Assembly: GCF_902506495.1 (NCBI RefSeq)
Contig: NZ_LR733264.1
Coordinates: forward strand, 2,148,648-2,212,647
Origin: Pseudomonas sp. 8O
GTDB lineage: Bacteria > Pseudomonadota > Gammaproteobacteria > Pseudomonadales > Pseudomonadaceae
Direction: 5' to 3'
DNA length: 64,000 bases
A model generated the notes under the pieces. The model worked only from the letters and a program-made list of their open reading frames with translations, was not told where the DNA came from and made no database searches. Positions 44,290-55,280 of this stretch are shown piece after piece (positions within the stretch are counted from its first letter, which is position 1; each line of letters begins with the position of its first letter). Both the position numbers and the translations under genes were made by a program.

Positions 44290-44300
44290 CAATAACAACG
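44290..44300 (+). promoter_or_regulatory. Hfq/Crc catabolite-activity motif before the TAXI gene
   Basis: AATAACAACGA contains AAnAAnAA and lies immediately before the GGAG ribosome binding site of the TAXI gene. In Pseudomonas, Hfq with Crc binds such A-rich motifs to block translation under catabolite repression. A near-match lies at about 44103-44115 before the leader ORF. Confidence 0.6.
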
Positions 44301-44314
44301 ACGGAGATACTTCC

Positions 44315-45268
44315 ATGCGACTGACCAAGAAACTCAGCCTGTTTGCCGCCGCCGCGGCCATCACTGCCAGCACCGCTGTGCTTGCCGCCCCGACCTTCAT
44401 CAACGTGCTCACCGGTGGTACCAGCGGTGTGTACTACCCGATCGGCGTAGCCCTGTCGCAGCTCTACAGCAACGGCATCGAGGGCTCCAAGACCTCGGTC
44501 CAGGCGACCAAGGCGTCGGTGGAAAACCTCAACCTGCTGCAAGCCGGTCGTGGCGAGCTGGCTTTCGCCCTCGGCGACTCGGTAGCCGATGCCTGGAACG
44601 GCGTCGAAGACGCTGGCTTCAAGGCGCCGCTGAAGAAAATCCGCGCCATTGCCGGTACCTACCCGAACTACATCCAGATCGTTGCCAACGCCGAATCCGG
44701 CATCAAGACCCTGGAAGACCTCAAGGGCAAGCGCATCTCTGTCGGCGCGCCGAAGTCCGGTACCGAGCTCAATGCTCGCGCCATCTTCAAAGCGGCTGGC
44801 CTGACCTACGAGGACATGGGCAAGGTCGAATTCCTGCCGTACGCCGAGTCGGTCGAGCTGATCAAGAACCGCCAGTTGGACGCCACCCTGCAGTCCTCGG
44901 GCCTGGGCATGGCCGCCATTCGTGACCTGGCTTCGACCATGAAGATCAGCTTCGTTGCCATTCCGGCCGAAGTGACTACCAAGATCGACAACGCTGCCTA
45001 CCAGGCTGCCACCATCCCGGCCGGTACCTACGATGGCCAGGACGCCGACGTACCTACCGTCGCCATCACCAACATCCTGGTCAGCCATGAAGGCGTTTCC
45101 GACGAAGTGGCCTACCAGATGACCAAGCTGATGTTCGACAACCTCGGCCGTCTGGGCACCGCTCACTCCGCCGCTCAGGACATCAAGCTGGAAACCGCCA
45201 CCAAGAACCTGCCGATCCCGCTGCACCCGGGTGCCGAGCGCTTCTACAAGGAAGCTGGCGCGCTGTAA
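44315..45268 (+). CDS. TAXI-family TRAP transporter solute-binding protein
   Basis: The 317-aa protein has a signal peptide (residues 1-24, ending VLA) and the TAXI family sequence: INVLTGGTSGVYYPIGVALSQL near the mature N-terminus, then IRAIAGTYPNYIQIVAN, GKRISVGAPKSGTELNARAI. TAXI binding proteins take up carboxylates such as glutamate or 2-oxoglutarate in the periplasm. It is followed by the fused membrane subunit gene 133 bp away and a DUF1850 gene, the usual TAXI set. The upstream sigma-54 promoter and Crc-type motif indicate dicarboxylate-linked, catabolite-controlled expression. Confidence 0.93.
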   Translation: MRLTKKLSLFAAAAAITASTAVLAAPTFINVLTGGTSGVYYPIGVALSQLYSNGIEGSKTSVQATKASVENLNLLQAGRGELAFALGDSVADAWNGVEDAGFKAPLKKIRAIAGTYPNYIQIVANAESGIKTLEDLKGKRISVGAPKSGTELNARAIFKAAGLTYEDMGKVEFLPYAESVELIKNRQLDATLQSSGLGMAAIRDLASTMKISFVAIPAEVTTKIDNAAYQAATIPAGTYDGQDADVPTVAITNILVSHEGVSDEVAYQMTKLMFDNLGRLGTAHSAAQDIKLETATKNLPIPLHPGAERFYKEAGAL

Positions 45269-45277
45269 TGATGGCTC

Positions 45278-45303
45278 GGACCGTGGTGCCTGCGCCACGG
45301 TCC
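45278..45303 (+). promoter_or_regulatory. Hairpin between TAXI and TRAP membrane genes
   Basis: GGACCGTGG (45278-45286) pairs with CCACGGTCC (45295-45303). It is followed by GGTCTTC rather than a full T-run. Such intercistronic hairpins may lower expression of the membrane subunit relative to the abundant binding protein. Confidence 0.6.
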
Positions 45304-45401
45304 GGTCTTCACAGAATCGCGAATAAAACCGGCGTTCATGGACGGTGGGTTTTGTTGGCGACTCTGTCCCCGTATCGAAGTAGTCATGAGGTTTGCACTC
45401 C

Positions 45402-47425
<2,024 letters not shown>

Positions 47426-47429
<4 letters not shown>

Positions 47430-47833
47430 TCGGTCTGTGCCTGGGATTGGCCGGCGCGGTATGGGCAGAGTTGCCCACGCCGGCCTTCACCCTGGCCTGG
47501 ACCCACACCATCGAGAAGATTCGCTGGGAAGAGGATTACCGCGTCACCGCCGAGGGCTTGGTGCTTGGCGAGGCGCGGGTCAAGGGTTCCGGCGCCGGAA
47601 TGGAAATTCCCGACGGCGCCGAACTGCGCAATGGCAGCTGGCACTACCAGCGTCAGCTACCGCCTTTGCAACCCCTGCGAGTCGGGCGTACGCCTGAAGC
47701 CGGGGATTACCAACTGTGTTTCAACCAGCGTTGTCGCCCGATGAGCGACTGGCTCGGCCCGCCACAAGCGAGCCAGCCGGCGTTGGAACTCTGGAGCTGT
47801 GAGCTGAGCTCCCCCGCACCTGACGCGGGTTAG
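47426..47833 (+). CDS. DUF1850 protein of the TAXI-TRAP operon
   Basis: GTG 47426 overlaps the permease stop (GTGA). The 135-aa product starts with a short hydrophobic export-type segment (LCLGLAGAVWA) and has the DUF1850 stretch FTLAWTHTIEKIRWEEDYRV. DUF1850 genes regularly accompany TAXI-TRAP permeases, with unknown role. Two cysteines near the C-terminus (LCFNQRC) could pair in the periplasm. Confidence 0.85.
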
Positions 47834-47892
47834 GTTCGCCAGAGCGGACCCAGGCTTCCGGCGCCACAAGTGCCGGTGGAAAGAAAGAAGAG

Positions 47893-47926
47893 AACCCCCA
47901 TGCGGCGCAGGTCGGTGGGGGTTTTG
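47893..47926 (+). terminator. Intrinsic terminator after the TRAP operon
   Basis: AACCCCCA (47893-47900) pairs with TGGGGGTT (47916-47923), followed by TTGTTC. It closes the TAXI-TRAP-DUF1850 unit. Confidence 0.75.
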
Positions 47927-47979
47927 TTCGTCCGGTGCGCAGCGACTAGGCTTTATGGACCACCGTCAGGAGCATCGTC

Positions 47980-48495
47980 ATGCGCCCCATACCCCGTTTC
48001 GCCCTGCCTATCACCTTCTGCCTGTTGCCGGCTTCGGCCAGTGCCCTGGATATGCTGCCTGGAGTCTGGGAAGTCAGCACGGACAGCATGCAGGTTGGTG
48101 GTCAGATCGTCCCCGGCACTCGGGAGATGTTGGAACAGTTGCAGAGTTTGCCACCCGATAGCCGTCAGAGGGCGGAGGCCGGGTTTGCCAAACAGGGTTT
48201 CAAGCTGGTTGCCGGCGGGATGCAGAGGTGTCTGACTGCGGAGCAGATCGAGGCCCAGGACATCCCCTTGTACGCCCCCAAGTCAGGCTGCAGTTATGAA
48301 ACTCTCGACCGCAGCGCGACGCTGTGGAAATTCAGCTTCGTCTGCCACGAATCCCAGGGCGAAGGCGAGATCCTTTTCGCCAGCAATAAGGCGTTCACCA
48401 TCCAGACCCGCGGCACCTATAGTCGCGAGCCCTTCAGCATGGAAGGCCGCGCGCGCTGGGTGAGCGCGGACTGCGGCAGCTTGGGCGGGCAATGA
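47980..48495 (+). CDS. Secreted DUF3617 protein
   Basis: The 171-aa protein has a signal peptide (cut after ASASA) and the DUF3617 start PGVWEVSTDSMQVGG. Cysteines at MQRCLT, SGCSYE, FVCHE and ADCGS are typical of the family and may form disulfides. Function is unknown; members are small periplasmic or exported proteins of Proteobacteria. It stands alone behind the TRAP terminator. Confidence 0.8.
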   Translation: MRPIPRFALPITFCLLPASASALDMLPGVWEVSTDSMQVGGQIVPGTREMLEQLQSLPPDSRQRAEAGFAKQGFKLVAGGMQRCLTAEQIEAQDIPLYAPKSGCSYETLDRSATLWKFSFVCHESQGEGEILFASNKAFTIQTRGTYSREPFSMEGRARWVSADCGSLGGQ

Positions 48496-48506
48496 TCTTC
48501 AATTTT

Positions 48507-48525
48507 AATGTAAGTAATTCTCATT
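48507..48525 (+). promoter_or_regulatory. Fur box, upstream
   Basis: AATGTAAGTAATTCTCATT resembles the Fur consensus GATAATGATAATCATTATC and is the familiar AAGTAATTCTCATT form of Pseudomonas iron promoters. A second one follows at 48560. Confidence 0.6.
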
Positions 48526-48559
48526 GACGGGTTGGGCATTTTGCTGCGAGAATTTTGTC

Positions 48560-48578
48560 GATAATTATTTGCATTTGC
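48560..48578 (+). promoter_or_regulatory. Fur box, downstream
   Basis: GATAATTATTTGCATTTGC keeps the GATAAT hexamer and the central spacing of a Fur site, 80-100 bp before the receptor start. Two boxes in tandem would give tight iron repression. Confidence 0.6.
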
Positions 48579-48660
48579 GATTGGCAAGTGCCTGCCAGGG
48601 AAGCACTCGGCTGCAAAGGGATTGTCAGCGGCTATCGACAGCGCATCAGGAGACCGTCCC

Positions 48661-50796
48661 TTGTTCAGCAGAAAAACCCACCTGGCCGTGGCGATTGCGG
48701 CCGCCTGCAGTTTCAATCAAACCCTGGCCGCCGAGCAGGAGCAGCTCGAACTCGATGCCCAGACCGTGGTTGGCAGCAGTGCGGTGGCCGAGGTCGATAG
48801 CTACAAATCCACACCCAGCAGTGCTGCGACCAAGCTCGACCTGACTCCGCGGCAGACGCCGCAGTCGATCTCCACCCTGAGCGGCGCTCAGTTGCGCGAC
48901 TTCAAGCTCACCAGCGTCAACGACGCGCTCAAGGCCGTGCCGGGCGTGCAGGTGCAGGAAGTCGAAACCGACCGCACCTACTACACCGCCCGTGGTTTCG
49001 ACATCACCAACTTCCAGTACGACGGTATCTCCGTGCCCTTTGTCTATGGCAACGTCGAGGGCGATCTGGATACCGCCATGTACGAGCGTGTGGAAGTCAT
49101 TCGCGGCGCCAATGGCCTGATCTCCGGCACCGGCAACCCTTCGGCGACCGTCAATTTCGTGCGCAAGCGGCCAACACTGGCACCACAGGCTCGGGTGGAC
49201 CTGACCGCCGGTTCCTGGGACAAGCGCCGTATCGATACCGACGTATCCGGCGCGCTCAATGATGCCGGTACCGTACGGGGACGTGTGGTGTACGCCAACG
49301 AAAACAAGAACTCCTATCTCGACCGCTATTCGCGCGAGAAGAACGTGTTCCATGGCGTGCTGGAGTTCGATCTGGACGACCGCACTATCTTCACCCTCGG
49401 CCACACTCTGCAGACCAGCGACGCCAATTCGCCGATGTGGGGCGCTTTGCCGCTGGTGTATCAGGACGGCGGCAAGACCAATTACTCGCGCTCTACCAGC
49501 ACCTCCACCGACTGGGCTTACTGGGACAACCAGGAAAACCGTACCTTCGCCGAACTGGCGCATACCTTCGACAACGGCTGGCAGGCCAAGACCGTGGTTA
49601 CCCATGTGGAGAAGAAAAGCGACGGCTCGATGTTCTACGTCTACGGCACACCCAATCGCACGACCGGTGCCGGTCTGTACTCCTATCCGTCCGAGTACAG
49701 CGAGAAGAACAAACAGCTGATCGTCGATGTGCAGGCCAGTGGCCCGTTCAACCTTGCCGGGCGCCAGCATGAGGCGGCCCTCGGTGGCAGCTGGTCGCGC
49801 TCCGAGTTGGAGGACTTGTCCTGGTATGACTCGAGCACCGGCACCATGCTGCCGCCGCTGGAGCAGTGGAGCGGCGACTACCCGAAACCGCGTAATGACA
49901 ATGGCAGCGCCGGCAGTGACTTCACCGATCGCATGAAGAGCGTCTACGGTGCTGCGCGCTGGAGTCTGACGGATGACTTGAGCCTGATCACCGGCGCTCG
50001 CGTGATCGACGTGAAGAGCGACGGCACCAACTACGGTCTGGCCAAGTCGTCGAAGAACAGTGGCAAGGTCGTGCCCTATGCCGGTGTGGTCTATGACCTC
50101 AACGAGCAGTACTCGGTCTACGCCAGCTACACCGAAATCTTCACCCCGCAAACCAAGACCGACTTGACGGGCTCACGTCTGGCGCCGTTGGAAGGGGTGA
50201 ACTACGAAGCCGGGATCAAGGGCGAGCTGTTCGACGACAAGGTCAATGTGGCGCTCTCGGTGTTCCGTACCGAGCAGGACAACTTCGCCGAGCAGGCTGG
50301 CATGATCGGTTCGGTTGCCTACTACCGCGCCATTGAAGGCCTGACCAGTGAAGGCTATGAGCTGGAGTTCTCCGGTGAACCGCTGGACGGTCTGCAGCTC
50401 AGCGCTGGCTACACCTTCGTCGACATCACCAATGCCGACGGCGGGCATGCCGTGACCTACTCGCCCAAACACATGATCAAGGCGGCCGCTACCTACCGTA
50501 TCCCGGGTATGGAGAAACTCAAGGTCGGCGCCGCAGTGCGCTGGCAGGACGATATCAAGATCGCCGTGCCGCTGACTGCCGACGACGGTTTCACCTCTAT
50601 CGGCACTGCCGATGCCGAGCAGAAGGCCTACGCCGTGGTCGACCTGATGGCCAGCTACGACATCGACTCGAACTGGAGTGTGTCGGCCAACCTCAACAAC
50701 CTCACCGACGAAAAGTACCTGAGCAGCCTGTACTGGACTCAGGCCTATTACGGTGCCCCGCGTAATGCCAGCATGAGCGTCAGCTGGAAGTACTGA
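48661..50796 (+). CDS. TonB-dependent ferric-siderophore receptor
   Basis: TTG 48661 has AGGAG (48648-48652) eight bases upstream and directly starts a signal peptide (FSRKTHLAVAIAAACSFNQTLAA), so it is preferred to the ATG at 48622; the product has 711 aa. The plug has QSISTLSGAQLRDF, DALKAVPGVQVQEVETDRTYYTARGFDITNFQYDG, and YERVEVIRGANGLISGTGNPSATVNFVRKRP, typical of FpvA/FhuE-type receptors. There is no N-terminal signalling domain. The barrel ends MSVSWKY. Fur boxes upstream support a role in iron uptake, probably of a heterologous hydroxamate siderophore. Confidence 0.92.
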   Translation: MFSRKTHLAVAIAAACSFNQTLAAEQEQLELDAQTVVGSSAVAEVDSYKSTPSSAATKLDLTPRQTPQSISTLSGAQLRDFKLTSVNDALKAVPGVQVQEVETDRTYYTARGFDITNFQYDGISVPFVYGNVEGDLDTAMYERVEVIRGANGLISGTGNPSATVNFVRKRPTLAPQARVDLTAGSWDKRRIDTDVSGALNDAGTVRGRVVYANENKNSYLDRYSREKNVFHGVLEFDLDDRTIFTLGHTLQTSDANSPMWGALPLVYQDGGKTNYSRSTSTSTDWAYWDNQENRTFAELAHTFDNGWQAKTVVTHVEKKSDGSMFYVYGTPNRTTGAGLYSYPSEYSEKNKQLIVDVQASGPFNLAGRQHEAALGGSWSRSELEDLSWYDSSTGTMLPPLEQWSGDYPKPRNDNGSAGSDFTDRMKSVYGAARWSLTDDLSLITGARVIDVKSDGTNYGLAKSSKNSGKVVPYAGVVYDLNEQYSVYASYTEIFTPQTKTDLTGSRLAPLEGVNYEAGIKGELFDDKVNVALSVFRTEQDNFAEQAGMIGSVAYYRAIEGLTSEGYELEFSGEPLDGLQLSAGYTFVDITNADGGHAVTYSPKHMIKAAATYRIPGMEKLKVGAAVRWQDDIKIAVPLTADDGFTSIGTADAEQKAYAVVDLMASYDIDSNWSVSANLNNLTDEKYLSSLYWTQAYYGAPRNASMSVSWKY

Positions 50797-50842
50797 TCCG
50801 CCGCCGTGCCACGGGCCTACTTACAGCCCGTGGCGGCGGCGG
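50797..50842. terminator. Convergent terminator overlapping a stop codon
   Basis: TCCGCCGCCGTGCCACGGGC pairs with GCCCGTGGCGGCGGCGGA, an 18-bp stem with a 2-nt bulge, between the receptor stop (50796) and the convergent binding-protein gene whose TAA at 50821-50823 is in the loop. The stem also codes for the end of that protein (RRRHGL). Confidence 0.75.
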
Positions 50843-51546
50843 ATTTCTCCCACCAGCGCGGCTCGCTCTTCGAGAAAACGGTTGAACGCCTCGATCAGTT
50901 GCGGATGGTGGATGCTCGACAGGTAGTAGTGATCTTCCACGTGCGGTAGCTCTGGGTCGAACACCAGGCTGTCGGCGGCCATGCGCATCTGCCTGAGTTG
51001 GTGAGCCACTACCCTGGGGTTGAGGTAGACCCCGTCGACGCGGTCGCTGCCTGCCATGCGCAGCAACGAGTCGATCTGATTGGCCTGGATCAGGCGGATT
51101 TTTCCGGCACGAATGTCCTGTAGATAGGGCCAGGGAGTAAAGCCGTTCTGCGTGCCGAGCAATTCGATACGCTGCTGGCCCTGGCCGAGGTGCTGCGGCT
51201 TGACCAGGATGCCGTCTATGTAGGGCGCAGCCGGGGCGCTGTAGTGGATGCGCTGGCCGGCTTTCTGGTCGGCGTTCCATTGTGGGTGGTCGGGGAACTT
51301 GAGGTCGACCCGGCCGGACAGAAAATCACCGAGCAGGCGCCTCACCGGTAGCGGCGAGTAGATGAAGCGGTAGCCGTACTCGGCGGCGAAAGCGTCCAGC
51401 AAATCGCGTGCATAGCCACGGTATTCGCCGTTCTCCACATCCGAATAAGGCTGATAGGGCTGCAGTTCGACACCGACGTGAATTTCCTCCTGCGCCGGAG
51501 CGGGCAGGATGAACAGGCAGAGCAGCAGGGCAAAGCATCTGGTCAT
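50821..51546 (-). CDS. Periplasmic solute-binding protein, family 3 type
   Basis: The 241-aa product has a signal peptide (MTRCFALLLCLFILPAPAQ) and the family 3 binding fold: IHVGVELQPYQPYSDVENGEYRGYARDLLDAFAAEYG, then RRLLGDFLSGRVDLKFP and a hinge region. No permease or ATPase genes lie beside it, so it may be an orphan binding protein or sensor-like protein. Substrate unknown; the family mostly binds amino acids. Confidence 0.82.
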   Translation of the reverse strand: MTRCFALLLCLFILPAPAQEEIHVGVELQPYQPYSDVENGEYRGYARDLLDAFAAEYGYRFIYSPLPVRRLLGDFLSGRVDLKFPDHPQWNADQKAGQRIHYSAPAAPYIDGILVKPQHLGQGQQRIELLGTQNGFTPWPYLQDIRAGKIRLIQANQIDSLLRMAGSDRVDGVYLNPRVVAHQLRQMRMAADSLVFDPELPHVEDHYYLSSIHHPQLIEAFNRFLEERAALVGEIRRRHGL

Positions 51547-51649
51547 GGCAGGCAGATTCTCGCTGACAGCTAACAGCGGCTGGCCTGATAACCATAGCCG
51601 TGCCTCAGAGCCTGTTCAAAGTCTTGCAGGCATCAGGTCGGCGCAACTC

Positions 51650-53095
51650 TCAGAGAATCGGCGAGATCAGCCGTGCGACGCGCATGCCGAGTCGCTGTAG
51701 ACGGTGCAGGTTGCGCCGGTCGGCGTTGACCAGTTCGCGTGAGCGGCTGAAATCTTCTTCCAGCATGTTCGCCACCTGAGCGTTGAAGCCTTCGTCGAAG
51801 GTCAGCAGGCTGGCCTCGAAGTTCAGGCGGAACGAGCGGTTGTCCAGGTTGGCGCTGCCCAGCATGCTGACGTCTTGGTCTATCAACAGCGCCTTCTGGT
51901 GTAGGAACCCCGGTTGGTAACGGAAGATGCGCACGCCAGCGCGCAGCGCTTCGAAGGCATACAGGCTGGAGGCGGCGTAGACGATGCGGTGGTCAGGGCG
52001 CGACGGCAGCAGCAGGCGCACGTCCACGCCGCGCATCACCGCCAGGCGCAGGGCGGCGAACAGCGCCTCGTCGGGCACGAAGTAGGGGCTGCTCAGCCAC
52101 ACCCGTTCGCGCGCCGCGTGAATCGCTTCGACGAACAGCAGCGAGCAGGTTTCCTGCGGGTCGGCCGGACCGCTGGCGATCACCTGGCAGAGCAGGCCGG
52201 GCTCATCCTGCTTTCTCGGCATCAGCAGCGGCGGCAGCTTCTGGCAGGCCCAGTACCAGTCCTCGGCGAAGGCTTCCTGCAGGCTGGCCACCACCGGGCC
52301 GCGTACTTCGACGTGAGTGTCGCGCCAGGGTGCCAGCGGTGGCTTCTGCCCGAGGTATTCGATGCCGACGTTGAGCCCGCCGAGAAAGCCGATCTCGCCG
52401 TCGACCACGACGATCTTGCGGTGGTTACGGAAATTCAGCTGAAAGCGGTTGAACAGACCGGAGCGAGTGGGGAAGGCGTGCACCTGCACACCGCCGCGGC
52501 GCAGGCGGTCGATGAAGGCGGCGGACAGCGAATGGCTGCCGACGCCGTCGTACAGCACGTGCACCCGCACGCCAGCGGCTGCGCGCTCCAGCAGTACGTC
52601 GTGCAGGCGTCGGCCGAGGCTGTCGTCACGGATGATGAAAAATTGCAGCAGGATCACCTGCTGGGCGCTGGCCAGGGCTGCGAAGATCGCTGCGAAGGTG
52701 GCCTCGCCATCGATCAGCAGTTCGACGCGGTTGCCGGTCAGGCCGGGTAGATGCGACAGACGTGGCAACGCGCGCAGGCGGTCGTAGGCCGGCGACAGGT
52801 GCGCTGCCTTGGCTTCCTCGACCCAGGGGCGCCAGTCCTGCTCGGCCATGGCGTGGTGCATTTCCTTGTCGGCCTGGCGCCGCGCCTTGACGTAGGCATC
52901 GAAGCGGCTGCGGCCGAACACCAGATACGGCAGCAGCGTCAGGTAGGGCATGAAGAATAGCGATAATCCCCAGGCCAGCGCGCCCTGGGCGGTGCGCACT
53001 GTCAGCACGGCGTGGATCGCGGCCAGTACGCCAAGGGCGTGGATGGTAGCGATCAGGTACGCGAACAGATGGGGGATGCCGAAATCCGCAGGCAT
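51650..53095 (-). CDS. clsA: Cardiolipin synthase A
   Basis: ATG 53095 behind AAGGAAGA gives 481 aa (a longer frame to 53161 lacks signals). Two membrane segments lie near the N-terminus (residues about 5-60). Two HKD motifs mark the phospholipase D fold: [17 protein letters not shown] near 223-240 and [22 protein letters not shown] near 396-420. ClsA condenses two phosphatidylglycerol molecules to cardiolipin at the inner membrane. It is divergent from the BCCT gene. Confidence 0.94.
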   Translation of the reverse strand: MPADFGIPHLFAYLIATIHALGVLAAIHAVLTVRTAQGALAWGLSLFFMPYLTLLPYLVFGRSRFDAYVKARRQADKEMHHAMAEQDWRPWVEEAKAAHLSPAYDRLRALPRLSHLPGLTGNRVELLIDGEATFAAIFAALASAQQVILLQFFIIRDDSLGRRLHDVLLERAAAGVRVHVLYDGVGSHSLSAAFIDRLRRGGVQVHAFPTRSGLFNRFQLNFRNHRKIVVVDGEIGFLGGLNVGIEYLGQKPPLAPWRDTHVEVRGPVVASLQEAFAEDWYWACQKLPPLLMPRKQDEPGLLCQVIASGPADPQETCSLLFVEAIHAARERVWLSSPYFVPDEALFAALRLAVMRGVDVRLLLPSRPDHRIVYAASSLYAFEALRAGVRIFRYQPGFLHQKALLIDQDVSMLGSANLDNRSFRLNFEASLLTFDEGFNAQVANMLEEDFSRSRELVNADRRNLHRLQRLGMRVARLISPIL

Positions 53096-53377
53096 GCAGG
53101 GTCTTCCTTTGCACAGGCTGTGTGCAGCTGACCACGGGGGTTGTGCAGCGTTCGCAAGCATCCTGCCATGGGCATCTGGAGAATGGCAGTGTCGGGCAAA
53201 TTGCCACCTTTCGAGGAATTATTCGAGACTTTCATGTGTCTGTGAGTCTGAGTGAGCGGAATTCATGTGTTACCCTTTTCGGTTCGACCCGTTTGCAGGT
53301 CGTCTTTAATTGGAGGAGGGCATCCGTCCTGTTCACGCTCGTCTAGCGAGTCAAACGCATCAAGGAGCACGCCAAGT
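53096..53377. other. Gap between cls and the BCCT gene
   Basis: This 282-bp divergent gap holds both promoters. A GGAGGAGGG sequence near 53312-53320 is not followed by a suitable start codon. Nothing else was recognised. Confidence 0.55.
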
Positions 53378-55045
53378 ATGGGAAACGTCCCTTCGCATGA
53401 CACGACCCCGCCACCCGTAGCGGAAACCCACGAAGGCATCCCGGCACCGACCGGTGAAGCCAACCTGATCGACACCGATTACGTCATCGGTCAGGACAAC
53501 ATCAAAGGGCAATTCGTCTTCGCCCTCGACATTCATGGCAAGGTCTTCACCATCTCCGCGCTGGTCGCGGTGATCTTCGTGATCCTCGCCCTGGCCCTGC
53601 AGAACCAGATCGAACCACTGTTCAGCGGTGTGCGCGACTGGCTCACCCACCACATGGCCTGGTTTTTCATCGGCGCCGCCAACATCTTCGTCCTGCTGTG
53701 CCTGGGCTTGATCGTCTCGCCGTTGGGCAAGGTGCGCATCGGCGGCAAGGACGCGACCCCCGACTACACCTACATGGGCTGGTTCTCCATGCTGTTCGCC
53801 GCCGGTATGGGCATCGGCCTGATGTTCTACGGCGTATCCGAACCCATGTCGCACTACAGCTCGGCGATGGGCGGCATCACTGTTGGTGAGGACGGCGTGC
53901 GTACCGACTGGGCACCGCTTGGCGGCGCCGCCGGCAACGCCGAGGAAGCCGTGCGCCTGGGTATGGCCGCGACCATCTTCCACTGGGGCCTGCACCCCTG
54001 GGCGATCTACGCCATCGTCGCGCTGGCACTGGCGCTGTTCTCGTTCAACAAGGGCCTGCCGCTGTCGATCCGTTCGATCTTCTACCCGATCCTCGGTGAG
54101 CGCGTCTGGGGCTGGCCGGGACACATCGTCGATATCCTCGCAGTGTTCGCCACCCTGTTCGGTCTGGTCACTTCGTTGGGGTTGGGCGCGGAGCAGGCGG
54201 CGGCGGGTGTGGAGTACCTGTTCGGCATTCCGGCCACGGACACCACCAAGGTACTGCTGATCGTCGCCATTACCCTGATCGCTCTGGCCTCGGTAGTCGC
54301 CGGCCTCGACAAGGGGGTCAAGCGCCTGTCGGAGATCAACATGGGCCTGGCCATGGCCCTGCTGTTGTTCGTCATCATCGTCGGGCCGACCCTGGCCATC
54401 CTCACCGGATTCTTCAAGAACCTCGGTGCCTACCTGCAGTACCTGCCGGCGCTGTCCAACCCGGTCGGCCGTGAAGACGCCAACTTCAGCCAGGGCTGGA
54501 CTGCCTTCTACTGGGCCTGGTGGATCAGCTGGTCGCCGTTCGTGGGCATGTTCATCGCCCGCGTCAGCCGTGGCCGCAGCGTGCGTGAATTCCTCGTTGC
54601 CGTACTGCTGGTGCCGTCGCTGGTCTCGGTGCTGTGGATGACCGCCTTCGGTGGCACTGCCATCAACCAGCTGCTGGTGGATGGGTTCACCGGTGCGCAG
54701 GACGCTGGTCTGGAGCTGAAGCTGTTCAGCATGCTCGGCGAGATGCCGCTTACCGGCATCACCTCGTTCATCGGCATCGTGCTGGTGGTGGTGTTCTTTA
54801 TCACCTCGTCGGACTCCGGATCCTTGGTGATCGACACCATCACCGCTGGCGGCAAGGTCAATGCACCGGTACCGCAGCGCGTGTTCTGGGCCAGCATCGA
54901 AGGCGTCATTGCCATCGCCCTGCTGCTTGGCGGTGGCCTGGTGGCGCTGCAGGCCATGGCCGTGTCGACGGGGTTGCCGTTCACCATCGTGCTGCTGGTG
55001 GGCTGTATTTCCATCGTCAAAGGCCTGATGAGCGAACCGCGTTAG
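53378..55045 (+). CDS. BCCT-family betaine/carnitine/choline transporter
   Basis: AAGGAG precedes ATG 53378, giving 555 aa with about 12 membrane segments. Family motifs: MGWFSMLFAAGMGIGLMFYGVSEP, HWGLHPWAIYA, and WAWWISWSPFVGMFIARVSRGRSVREF. BCCT proteins import quaternary amines as osmolytes or nutrients with Na+ or H+. The C-terminus is short, without the long regulatory tail of BetP/BetT, so osmotic gating of that kind is not expected. No catabolic genes lie beside it. Confidence 0.92.
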   Translation: MGNVPSHDTTPPPVAETHEGIPAPTGEANLIDTDYVIGQDNIKGQFVFALDIHGKVFTISALVAVIFVILALALQNQIEPLFSGVRDWLTHHMAWFFIGAANIFVLLCLGLIVSPLGKVRIGGKDATPDYTYMGWFSMLFAAGMGIGLMFYGVSEPMSHYSSAMGGITVGEDGVRTDWAPLGGAAGNAEEAVRLGMAATIFHWGLHPWAIYAIVALALALFSFNKGLPLSIRSIFYPILGERVWGWPGHIVDILAVFATLFGLVTSLGLGAEQAAAGVEYLFGIPATDTTKVLLIVAITLIALASVVAGLDKGVKRLSEINMGLAMALLLFVIIVGPTLAILTGFFKNLGAYLQYLPALSNPVGREDANFSQGWTAFYWAWWISWSPFVGMFIARVSRGRSVREFLVAVLLVPSLVSVLWMTAFGGTAINQLLVDGFTGAQDAGLELKLFSMLGEMPLTGITSFIGIVLVVVFFITSSDSGSLVIDTITAGGKVNAPVPQRVFWASIEGVIAIALLLGGGLVALQAMAVSTGLPFTIVLLVGCISIVKGLMSEPR

Positions 55046-55070
55046 GAATGATCTGAGAAAGCCATTTATC

Positions 55071-55142
55071 GTCACTCCCGCGAAGGCGGGAGCCCAGATG
55101 ATTCGTAGGTTCTGGATGCCCGCCTGCGCGGGCATGACGGCT
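55071..55142. repeat. Inverted repeat CGTCACTCCCGCGAAGGCGGGA...
   Basis: Two hairpins (CTCCCGCGAAGGCGGGAG and GCCCGCCTGCGCGGGC) within a CGTCA...TGACGG frame; this is a common interspersed element in gamma-proteobacteria. A further hairpin CCCCTCTCCCAT-TG-ATGGGAGAGGGG follows at 55178-55203. They lie after the BCCT gene. Confidence 0.75.
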
Positions 55143-55225
55143 TTTTCAGTGTTTCCTTAAAAACTACGCAGCTCGCTCCCCTCTCCCATTGATGGGAGAG
55201 GGGCTCATCGCCCCGGCCACAAAGC

Positions 55226-55262
55226 AAAACGCCGCGAACCTGTCAGGGCCCGCGGCGTTCTC
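55226..55262 (-). terminator. Intrinsic terminator of the serine dehydratase gene
   Basis: Read on the minus strand, AACGCCGCG (stem 55251-55259) pairs with CGCGGCGTT (55228-55236), followed by TTTGCTTT. It is 20 bp downstream of the sdaA stop. Confidence 0.8.
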
Positions 55263-55280
55263 GCATCTGGCGAGAGTGCA

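Noticed and set aside
53360..55135. 591-codon antisense frame across the BCCT gene
   Set aside because: Opposite a clear transporter; low-complexity composition typical of shadow frames.
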